From Neolewinella aquimaris (GTDB taxonomy: Bacteria > Bacteroidota > Bacteroidia > Chitinophagales > Saprospiraceae), in contig NZ_JACIFF010000009.1 in assembly GCF_014197245.1 (NCBI RefSeq), positions 124,001 to 188,000 on the forward strand: DNA of 64,000 nt. Direction: 5' to 3'. A program made the position numbers and the translations under genes. The stretch's first letter is position 1; the number at the start of each line of letters is the position of its first letter. This document shows positions 34,963 through 42,081 of the stretch, piece after piece. Below the pieces are notes generated by a model that was not told the DNA's origin, did no database searches, and saw only the letters and a program-made list of their open reading frames with translations.

Positions 34963-35043
34963 CGGTTCGTGGCATCCTGCCGCGGAAGTACCGGTTCGTG
35001 GCATCCTGCCGCGGGGCTAGCGGTTCGTGGCATCCTGCCGCGG
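34963..35043. repeat. Tandem repeat, three 23-bp copies at a 29-bp period
   Basis: Three identical 23-base copies, each with the core GTGGCATCCTGCCGCGG, start at 34963, 34992 and 35021. The two spacers are only 6 bases (AAGTAC and GGCTAG), too short for CRISPR spacers. Confidence 0.85.
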
Positions 35044-35070
35044 AACATATAGGTGGAGTACACTTCCAGC

Positions 35071-35150
35071 GCTGCCGGAGGCAGCATTGTACTGTCGCCC
35101 CGATAGCTATCGGGGGAGGCAGCATCGTACTACCGCTGCCCGGGGGCAGC
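35071..35150. repeat. Hairpin and direct-repeat cluster around a perfect palindrome
   Basis: Two hairpins with arms GCTGCC/GGCAGC (35071-35085 and 35135-35150) flank the 18-base perfect palindrome CCCCGATAGCTATCGGGG at 35098-35115. A 17-base direct repeat GGAGGCAGCATTGTACT/GGAGGCAGCATCGTACT starts at 35077 and 35115. The right hairpin is inside the 3' end of the Dabb gene, so the cluster may act as its transcript end. Confidence 0.75.
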
Positions 35151-35585
35151 GTCAACCTGGGCCCAGTAATCGACGACAAAGACATCCTCGAGGTGGGGCT
35201 CCAGCACCTTTACGAAGGCCATGTGCGCCGGGTGGGGCAGGTAGGTTTCGCGGTCCGCTTCACTGTGGAAGGTGACGAAAAAAGCGTGGGTGAATCCCTT
35301 GTTCAGTCCTTCCGGGCTGTTGTTCACCCCCCATTCGTAATCGCGGATCGCGTCGATCTGGCCGGGCAGCGCACTGAAGGCCTGCTGCACACTATCGATC
35401 TGTGCCGGGGTGGCCGTTTCCTTGAAGGAGAAGAACACGGCGTGTCGCAGTAAACTATCGGGACGGTCTTCGTTGGTAGCTTCCATGGCGGGGGGCGTTT
35501 CCATCGTGGGTGGGGGCATTTCTTCCTGACATCCGGAGACGGTGAGCATCAGCAAAGTGAAAAGGAGAATAGCGTAGGGAGACAT
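35130..35585 (-). CDS. Dabb (stress-responsive A/B barrel) lipoprotein
   Basis: The 151-residue protein carries lipobox TVSGC (Cys19), a Pro/Met-rich linker, and a Dabb domain from about residue 45 to the end. Typical segments are LLRHAVFFSFKETATPAQIDSVQQAF, YEWGVNNSPEGLNKGFTHAFFVTF and YLPHPAHMAFV. Dabb barrels dimerise and bind small hydrophobic ligands, and lipoprotein versions are common in Bacteroidota with unknown roles. The upstream frame to 35699 is ignored because the lipoprotein signal begins at 35585. Its 3' end overlaps a repeat hairpin, so the last residues AAPGQR may be repeat-derived. Confidence 0.88.
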   Translation of the reverse strand: MSPYAILLFTLLMLTVSGCQEEMPPPTMETPPAMEATNEDRPDSLLRHAVFFSFKETATPAQIDSVQQAFSALPGQIDAIRDYEWGVNNSPEGLNKGFTHAFFVTFHSEADRETYLPHPAHMAFVKVLEPHLEDVFVVDYWAQVDAAPGQR

Positions 35586-35684
35586 AGTATTACATTTTGA
35601 CCAATATAGCACCTTACCTACGGACCGAACCCCGGATCGGCGGTTCGCGTCCTTAACTGTTGCGGGAAGCAGGGAGCTTTCCAC

Positions 35685-35692
35685 TATCTTGC
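35685..35692 (+). promoter_or_regulatory. Promoter -7 element before the ATPase gene
   Basis: TATCTTGC ends 5 bases before the ATG at 35698. If used, the mRNA would be leaderless or nearly so. Confidence 0.45.
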
Positions 35693-35697
35693 CCACC

Positions 35698-38064
35698 ATG
35701 ACCGCTGATCTGCCGATTTCATTTCAAGTAACCGCCGACCGGGCGGTGTCGGGACTTGACCCTTCCACGCCCATCGAGGAACTGGCCCGCTGGACCGGCG
35801 AAATGGCCCGTGCGATGATTGCCCGCGGGGACGCCTGCCCGGTCGGAGAAGAGGAAGATGTTACGGATCTGGAATGCCGCCTCACCCATTTCGTGTGGGC
35901 CGAACGAGCAAAACGCTTTTTAATGCTGTACCGCGACGTGCAGTTGCAGTTGCAAGTTGCCTCCCTCAAGGTGAAGGACGGTCAGGCAGGTAAGGAGCCG
36001 GTTGCCAGCCTGTACCGTCAGTCGCGCCGCGTCCTCGGCGATGCCCTGCGCGAATGGGAAGCGGATTTCACGGCCCAGCACGAGGCCCTCCTACGCAACG
36101 AGAACCAACGCAACCGACAACTGCGTGCCTGGAAACTACAGCACAACCCCTGGCCCCTCTACCGCCATCAACTGGAAACAATCAGCCGACAAAGCACCGA
36201 GTTGCTGGAAGAATACCAAAACCTGACCTCGCTCAGCGAACAGTTCGACGAGCTCCGCGTGCTGCTGCGCCGCGGCGTTTCGGCCAGCGAGGAGGTCATG
36301 GCCAAAACGTTGGAGCGCGCCCGCGAGATTACGACCTTCATCACCGAGGGAGACCACGATCCGGATCGCCCCGGCATTGTCGCCGCCAAACTCGATGACT
36401 ACATTGCCGAGGAAGGCTCACCACCGCGGCTCGATCGCTTCACCAATGCCGTCACCGCCAGTATCGCCAAACTCAGCGAATCACAGCGGGTGACGGTGAG
36501 TTCCGAGGACGGGATGCTGAAGTACAAGGAAGTCAACTTTCGCCGCGCCACGGATCAGTGGATATCGGCCGAAGTCATGCCCCTGCTGTACGAACTGTGG
36601 GAACTCAGCGAGCAGACCAACAACGGACTGAACGTAGCGACCATGAACGTGCGCAACCGGGCCCTCCTGCTCTCCACCGAAGTCAAGGCCGGCCACGACG
36701 TAACCTTTAAGAACGCCGATCTCGCCCAGCCCTTCGGCAGTTTTCAGCAACGCACCTCTCAGCGCCGGGAGGTTTACGCCGAAATCCGCAAGCGGATCGA
36801 AAGTCTCATCGACACCAACCTGCGCCTGACCTCCGTGTACCAACCGGTTCCCGGTTTTCTGCCGCTCCCCCTACAGTCGGGCATCAACGTGTTTACCCGG
36901 CGACAGGGGCGACTGGTAACGGGCGTCCGGACCTGGCTGGCCGACCACGTCAGCGGACTCAGCAAACTGCTGGGCGACGCGGCCCGCGAGGAGCGACTCA
37001 GCATCAGCGAACGAACGGTACGGGTGATCCGCCAGCGCACGGCCTCCCCGGACAATGCCGCATACACCAATATCCTCATGACCAAGGGATACATCGGGGA
37101 GTCCTTTCTGGTGGGGCGGGAAAACGAAACCGAGCACCTGCGCCAGATCATCGACAACTGGAAGGTCGGCTTCCGGGGTGCCGTAATGCTCACCGGCAAC
37201 CGCCTGGCGGGCAAGACGCTCTTCGGTGAACTCATCACCAATCGCTTCTTCCCCTCCCTCACTATTCGCTTACGTCCCTTCTCCGTCGTAACCGTGGGTG
37301 GTCGCCGACTTAAAACCACCGGCAACCTGGCGGAAGCCCTATCCTTCGTGGAGAAGTACACCGTACAGTCCCGGCCCCTGGTGTGGATCGACGACCTGGA
37401 AATCTGGTGGGACGAAGACCATACGCTGGCGGCAAATGTCCGGGCCCTGGGAGAACACATCGACGATTATTCGGCCCGCATCTTCTACCTGGTGTCCACC
37501 TCCAATGCAGTGTACAAACACCTCGATCGCTTTCTGGACCTCGATCGGGTCTTTCAATCGGAAATTAACCTTGACCGATTTGCCCTGGACGATATGCAGC
37601 GCGCGGTGCTCATCCGCCACGGTGCTACCCACAAGATCATGGTAGACGCCGAGGGGGAGCCCATCAGCGAAACAGCCTTTGGGCAGATGGTGAAGCGGAT
37701 CTACCGGTCGACCGACGGAAACGTAGGTGAAACGATCAATCGCTGGGCCTACTTTACCGAACGGTATGATGCGGAGCGCGTGTACCAGCCGAAGGCAAAA
37801 CGGTACGTACTGCCGGCCTTTCTCTCTCCCGATACCGCTACCCTGCTCTCCACCGTCCTGCTGGAGAAAAGGACCCGTGACTACCGCCTGCGGAAACTCT
37901 TCGGACCGGCGTACGGCGATCGCTACGGCAGCATCCTGCAACGCCTGATCCGGATCGGACTCATCACCCGCAACAACGACAGCACCCTGGAGATCACCGA
38001 AAGTGTGGTCAACGACATCGGTCGCATGCTCGAAACCGAAGCCTACCTCACCTACTCAAAATAA
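35698..38064 (+). CDS. Large uncharacterised P-loop ATPase with helical N-terminus
   Basis: The 788-residue protein is not from a family I can name. Residues of about 1-450 are mostly charged helices with coiled-coil character (for example around QLETISRQSTELLEEYQNL). A P-loop GNRLAGKT is at 500-507, and a Walker B-like strand VWIDDLE is at 562-568. FYLVSTSN resembles an AAA+ sensor 1, followed by a lid-like DRFALDDMQRAVLIRHG and a C-terminal winged-helix-like segment (about 700-788). The architecture suggests an AAA+ or STAND regulatory ATPase. It starts a tight run with an MscS-like protein (6-base gap) and an antiporter, so control of ion transport is a reasonable inference. Confidence 0.75.
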   Translation: MTADLPISFQVTADRAVSGLDPSTPIEELARWTGEMARAMIARGDACPVGEEEDVTDLECRLTHFVWAERAKRFLMLYRDVQLQLQVASLKVKDGQAGKEPVASLYRQSRRVLGDALREWEADFTAQHEALLRNENQRNRQLRAWKLQHNPWPLYRHQLETISRQSTELLEEYQNLTSLSEQFDELRVLLRRGVSASEEVMAKTLERAREITTFITEGDHDPDRPGIVAAKLDDYIAEEGSPPRLDRFTNAVTASIAKLSESQRVTVSSEDGMLKYKEVNFRRATDQWISAEVMPLLYELWELSEQTNNGLNVATMNVRNRALLLSTEVKAGHDVTFKNADLAQPFGSFQQRTSQRREVYAEIRKRIESLIDTNLRLTSVYQPVPGFLPLPLQSGINVFTRRQGRLVTGVRTWLADHVSGLSKLLGDAAREERLSISERTVRVIRQRTASPDNAAYTNILMTKGYIGESFLVGRENETEHLRQIIDNWKVGFRGAVMLTGNRLAGKTLFGELITNRFFPSLTIRLRPFSVVTVGGRRLKTTGNLAEALSFVEKYTVQSRPLVWIDDLEIWWDEDHTLAANVRALGEHIDDYSARIFYLVSTSNAVYKHLDRFLDLDRVFQSEINLDRFALDDMQRAVLIRHGATHKIMVDAEGEPISETAFGQMVKRIYRSTDGNVGETINRWAYFTERYDAERVYQPKAKRYVLPAFLSPDTATLLSTVLLEKRTRDYRLRKLFGPAYGDRYGSILQRLIRIGLITRNNDSTLEITESVVNDIGRMLETEAYLTYSK

Positions 38065-38070
38065 ACGTCC

Positions 38071-38796
38071 GTGACTCCCTTGCTGCAACCCCATTTTGGC
38101 TGGACGGACCTGTTGTTCGCCGTGCTTCTCCTCTACGGCAGCTACGCCCTGTTGCTGATGGTTCGCGACCGGCTGCAAAAGACCAAACGCGCCGAAGGTT
38201 TCCGGGCCGGTGCCTACCGGATCATTGCGCCCTTCCTTTTGCTGTATGAGCCGCTCACCGCACTCGTGCTGACCGTCATCTTCGTCTTCATCGACCCCCT
38301 GCTGCACGGATTGCTGCTGTTAATCGTAGTAGTGGCGGGCTTCTCGCGCCTACGGGATTACCTCAGCGGACGCATCGTGCTTTTCAATCCCCTCATCGGG
38401 GTCGGGAAGCGCATGCGCACGGATCGGCATAAGGGCGTTATCTCCCGCATTGGGCGGATCGGGCTGTACCTACAGACGGGTGAGGGACTTCACTTCATCA
38501 ACTATACGACGCTTCTGACGGAGGGCTTTTCCCTCATCACCGGTAAGGACATCGGTGGCTACTACCAGCTCGAAATGCCCCATCCCGAAGGGATCAGTCA
38601 TCCCCTACGCCACCTGGCCGATCAGCTGACGACCACCCCGTATCTCGATCGCAGTTTCAAGCCGGACCTCGCCTTTGCGGGCAAGGACCAGCAACGCATC
38701 CACGCCCGCCTATCCGTCCGGGAAGAGAAGCACCTCTCCGAGTTGCTCACCCTGTTTAACGAGTGGGGCTACCCCGCTACCATCGCCAAACGCTAA
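38071..38796 (+). CDS. MscS-like membrane protein, GTG start
   Basis: The 241-residue protein has about three N-terminal hydrophobic helices (DLLFAVLLLYGSYALLLMV, then two between about 45 and 90). A following beta-rich segment NPLIGVGKRMRTDRHKGVISRIG...GLHFINYTTLL resembles the MscS beta-domain, where a small closed barrel follows the pore helix. It starts with GTG only 6 bases after the ATPase stop, which implies translational coupling. The next ATG would remove the first helix. It may be a channel or a scaffold. Channel activity is not shown by the sequence. Confidence 0.7.
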   Translation: MTPLLQPHFGWTDLLFAVLLLYGSYALLLMVRDRLQKTKRAEGFRAGAYRIIAPFLLLYEPLTALVLTVIFVFIDPLLHGLLLLIVVVAGFSRLRDYLSGRIVLFNPLIGVGKRMRTDRHKGVISRIGRIGLYLQTGEGLHFINYTTLLTEGFSLITGKDIGGYYQLEMPHPEGISHPLRHLADQLTTTPYLDRSFKPDLAFAGKDQQRIHARLSVREEKHLSELLTLFNEWGYPATIAKR

Positions 38797-38817
38797 GTCT
38801 CCCACCACCACTTTCCC

Positions 38818-40134
38818 ATGGAACAAGTAGATCCCTACCTCCTCATTATTCAGGCCTCCGTCATCATCATCCTGTCCTTTTTCTTCGGAGAGGTGAGTAA
38901 GCGGACCAACGTGCCCTCCGTTCTGATGCTGATCGTGCTCGGCATCATCATTAAGATCGGCCTGGACGCAATTGGTTACGGCAACCTGAACTTTTTTCCC
39001 ATCCTGGAAATTTTGGGCATCATCGGCCTGATCATGATCGTGCTCGAAGCCGCCCTCGAGCTCAAACTGGAACGCGATAAATTCCTCGCTATCGGCAAAG
39101 CCCTCACCGTTGCCCTGCTGGGACTCATCGCCTCCACTTGGGTAGCGGCCATCATCCTGGAGTACTTCATCGACGGCATGAGCACCCAGAGCGCCTGGCT
39201 CTACGCTACGCCGCTGTCGATCCTTTCTAGCGCCATCATTATTCCCAGCGTGACGGGCCTGAAGGGGCACAAGAAGGAATTCCACATCTACGAAAGCACC
39301 TTTTCCGATATCCTCGGCATCATGCTATTCTATTTCCTGACCAGTCAGCTGCCCATCACACCGGCGGCCGGAGAAACACTGGACGTCGTAGAACACACCG
39401 GTACGGGCGGACTGGCCTATCTGGGTAACGTACTCATTACCATCGTGGTCTCCCTATTCGCCAGCTACGCCATCGTGCTGGTCTTTCAAAACATCAAAAG
39501 CCACGTCAAGCTCTTTTTGCTCATCGCCGTGCTCCTGCTGCTTTACGCCATCGGCAAGAAACTCCACCTGTCTTCGCTGATCATCGTGCTCATTTTCGGC
39601 CTGTTGATCGCCAATATGCGGCTGTTTTTTCAGGGGCCTTTACGCAAGTGGCTCAATTACAAAAAAGCCTTGCACATCTACGAGGGACTGCACGTGGTCA
39701 CCATTGAGACGGCCTTCGTGGTACGCACCTTCTTTTTCGTGATCTTCGGCGTCACCATCTCGCTGGCATCCTTGCTGAGCGTGGACGTGGCCATTGTCAG
39801 TCTGCTCATCATCCTGAGCATCTACCTCATTCGGTTCATCATTTTACGTATCTTCGTCGGCACCGATATCCTGCCGCAGCTGTTTGTTGCTCCTCGCGGA
39901 CTCATCACCGTGCTGCTGTTCTACGCGATCCCGACCGAGGCCAATATTCCTAACTTCGAGCCGGGTATTCTGCTGTTTATCATTATTGGCACCAGCCTTA
40001 TCATGACCCTGGCCATGGTAGCCGATAAAAAGCGTACCACCTCCGCCATCCGTAAAGTTGCTAGCTCCCCGGTCGGGTACGAACGCTGGAAAGCCCCCAC
40101 CCTGTTGGAGGCTCCGGTTGAAAAAGAAGCGTGA
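38818..40134 (+). CDS. Cation/proton antiporter (Na+/H+ exchanger family)
   Basis: The 438-residue integral membrane protein has about 12 helices of the PF00999 fold, from SVIIILSFFFGEVSKRTNVPSVLMLIVLGI to the C-terminal LLFIIIGTSLIMTLAMVA. The TM5 ion-binding pair occurs as Ser163-Asp164 in ESTFSDILGIMLFYF, where CPA1 members have Asn-Asp and CPA2 members Asp-Asp. The C-terminal tail is short. It follows the MscS-like gene by 21 bases and the alpha/beta hydrolase gene follows. It probably exchanges Na+ or K+ for H+, and the direction and stoichiometry are unknown. Confidence 0.88.
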   Translation: MEQVDPYLLIIQASVIIILSFFFGEVSKRTNVPSVLMLIVLGIIIKIGLDAIGYGNLNFFPILEILGIIGLIMIVLEAALELKLERDKFLAIGKALTVALLGLIASTWVAAIILEYFIDGMSTQSAWLYATPLSILSSAIIIPSVTGLKGHKKEFHIYESTFSDILGIMLFYFLTSQLPITPAAGETLDVVEHTGTGGLAYLGNVLITIVVSLFASYAIVLVFQNIKSHVKLFLLIAVLLLLYAIGKKLHLSSLIIVLIFGLLIANMRLFFQGPLRKWLNYKKALHIYEGLHVVTIETAFVVRTFFFVIFGVTISLASLLSVDVAIVSLLIILSIYLIRFIILRIFVGTDILPQLFVAPRGLITVLLFYAIPTEANIPNFEPGILLFIIIGTSLIMTLAMVADKKRTTSAIRKVASSPVGYERWKAPTLLEAPVEKEA

Positions 40135-40141
40135 GCAGGTG

Positions 40142-40159
40142 GGCGGGCGCGCAGGAGCA
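40142..40159 (+). repeat. 18-bp dispersed word, copy 8 (16 of 18)
   Basis: GGCGGGCGCGCAGGAGCA, with two central mismatches, in the spacer between the antiporter and hydrolase genes. Confidence 0.55.
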
Positions 40160-40190
40160 ATGCAAACCGGCCTTCCGTTCAACTATTCTT

Positions 40191-41234
40191 ATGCCATCCG
40201 CTAAAATGATTTATATCGCCGTCGGGATCGTCCTCATTGTCATTGCGACCTACTTCCTCGGTCCGAAGATCGATGTACCAACCTACGTCACTACCCTACC
40301 CGAGGTGCCCGAGCAGCCGGCCTTGCTCGAAGACTACATCGCCCGCAAGGAAACCGCTGCCCCCACCCGCCCCAATAACCAGGCCCGCATCGTTTGGGCC
40401 GACGCCAAGCCGGCAGTCACCGAATATGCCTTCGTTTACCTCCACGGCTTCGGGGGTAGCTACCGCGACGGCTATCCCGTGAACGTGAACGTCCCGGCAA
40501 TTTTCGGAGCGAATGTCTTTCTCGGCCGCTGGTCGGGGCACGGACTGGTGGAGGAGGCCGCCCTCCGCGATTTTACTCCCGAAGGGGCGTGGGAAGACGC
40601 CCTTGAAGCCCTGGCCATCGGTAAGTCGATCGGGCGCAAGGTCATCGTGATGTCCACGTCGACGGGCGGCACCCTGGCCCTTAAACTGGCGGCGGAATTT
40701 CCGGACCAGGTTCACGCGCTCATCAATATGGGACCCAACGTGGAAGACGACCAGCCGGGCGCGTCGCTGCTGATGTCGCCCTGGGGACACGAGTTGGCGT
40801 ACCTGGCCTCCTTCGGCAGCAACAAGAAGATCGGCCACGAAGAACCCGGTGCCGCCCAGTACTTCGATACCATCTACCCCTCCGAAGCCCTGGTGGAGCT
40901 TCAGGTGCTCGTTCAGACGACCATGACGCCGGAAACCTTTGCGGCAGTGAGCTGCCCCGTGCTGACCCTATTTTACAAGGAAAATTTCTTCGTCAAAGAC
41001 GAGCACGTCGAGGTGGCCAGCTACCCCGAGGTGCACGAACAACTGTCTACGCCTACTGCAGAGAAAGAACTGCTGCCGCTCCCCACCCCGAAGACCCACT
41101 TCGTAGGAAGCGACATAAAGTCCGAAGACTGGCAGGCCGCCCAGCAAGCGGTGGTCAAGTTCTGTCGCGAGGTACTCGCCATGGAAACCCTACATCCGAT
41201 CGATTACGTCGCGCACGCTCCCGGCGTCGAGTAA
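40191..41234 (+). CDS. Alpha/beta hydrolase with N-terminal membrane anchor
   Basis: The 347-residue protein has an N-terminal helix MIYIAVGIVLIVIATYFLG that probably anchors it in the inner membrane. The hydrolase domain shows the oxyanion region YLHGFGGS and a nucleophile elbow STSTGG, where the Ser lies between Thr residues in place of the usual GxSxG. The C-terminal KTHFVGSD likely supplies the His. The GTG at 40131 overlapping the antiporter stop is an alternative start, but 40191 is preferred. Its 3' end overlaps murQ by 45 bases in convergent orientation. The substrate is unknown, possibly a lipid. Confidence 0.82.
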   Translation: MPSAKMIYIAVGIVLIVIATYFLGPKIDVPTYVTTLPEVPEQPALLEDYIARKETAAPTRPNNQARIVWADAKPAVTEYAFVYLHGFGGSYRDGYPVNVNVPAIFGANVFLGRWSGHGLVEEAALRDFTPEGAWEDALEALAIGKSIGRKVIVMSTSTGGTLALKLAAEFPDQVHALINMGPNVEDDQPGASLLMSPWGHELAYLASFGSNKKIGHEEPGAAQYFDTIYPSEALVELQVLVQTTMTPETFAAVSCPVLTLFYKENFFVKDEHVEVASYPEVHEQLSTPTAEKELLPLPTPKTHFVGSDIKSEDWQAAQQAVVKFCREVLAMETLHPIDYVAHAPGVE

Positions 41235-42005
41235 GCGCTGTCGGGCCTCCTCGTACGGTAAGCCGGTCGATTCGACGATCATTTTGGTCCCGCGATCTAC
41301 CAACTTGGCATTGCTCAGCTTCATGTCTACCATCCGGTTATCGCGCACCCGGCCCAGGCGGATCATCACGGTGGTGGTGATCATGTTCAGGATCAGTTTC
41401 TGAGCGGTGCCGGACTTCATCCGCGTGCTCCCCGTAACCACTTCCGGCCCCACAGCGGCAACGATGGGATGATCGCAGACCTGCGTAACGGGCGCACCTG
41501 GATTGCAGGTCACGCAACCGGTAAGCAACCCTGCCGCCTTTGCCATTTTCAATCCGCCAATCACGTAGGGCGTCGTTCCCGAAGCGGCAATACCGATGAG
41601 GGTATCGTCGGCGTTCGGGGTGTGAATGGCCAGGTCGGTCCAAGCTTGTCCGGCACTGTCTTCGGCGGCCTCTACGGCATCCCGCAGGGCCCGGTCTCCA
41701 CCGGCGATCAACCCGATCACCATTCCGGGGGGCACTCCGTAGGTGGGCGGGCATTCACTGGCATCGAGTACGCCCAGTCGCCCACTGGTTCCGGCACCGA
41801 TGTAGAACAGACGACCTCCCCGTTCCATGCGTTCGACAATAGCCTCCACCAGTACGGTCAGCTCGGGAATACAGTCTCCAACGGCCGGCGCCACCAGGCG
41901 ATCCTGCTCGTTGATCAATGCCAGCAATTCACCGGAAGAACGCGTCTCAAGGTGATGGTACGGCCCGGGTTGCTCGGTGATGCGTTGAAAGGATGCGTCG
42001 CTCAT
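41190..42005 (-). CDS. murQ: N-acetylmuramic acid 6-phosphate etherase
   Basis: The 271-residue SIS-domain enzyme cleaves the lactyl ether of MurNAc-6-phosphate to give GlcNAc-6-phosphate and D-lactate during cell-wall recycling. The family signatures are plain: FYIGAGTSGRLGVLDASECPPTYG and GSTRMKSGTAQKLILNMITT. The protein is slightly short compared with the roughly 300 residues of E. coli MurQ. The start MSDASFQRITEQ at 42005 fits the family, while the open frame upstream to 42134 overlaps the next gene. No MurNAc transporter or kinase is adjacent. Confidence 0.95.
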   Translation of the reverse strand: MSDASFQRITEQPGPYHHLETRSSGELLALINEQDRLVAPAVGDCIPELTVLVEAIVERMERGGRLFYIGAGTSGRLGVLDASECPPTYGVPPGMVIGLIAGGDRALRDAVEAAEDSAGQAWTDLAIHTPNADDTLIGIAASGTTPYVIGGLKMAKAAGLLTGCVTCNPGAPVTQVCDHPIVAAVGPEVVTGSTRMKSGTAQKLILNMITTTVMIRLGRVRDNRMVDMKLSNAKLVDRGTKMIVESTGLPYEEARQRLLDAGSVRDVIDRM

Positions 42006-42081
42006 GGTCGATGGGGAATGGTAAGGGGGAAAAGTACGGTAACTCCCCCACAGTAGCGTCGGCTTCAGCCGACCCGCTGCT

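Noticed and set aside
34963-35043. Possible CRISPR array
   Set aside because: The repeats are identical and evenly spaced, but the spacers are only 6 bases and no cas genes are present.
35071-35115. Intrinsic terminator for the Dabb gene
   Set aside because: The palindromes are strong but are not followed by a U-tract on the minus strand, so they are recorded as repeats only.
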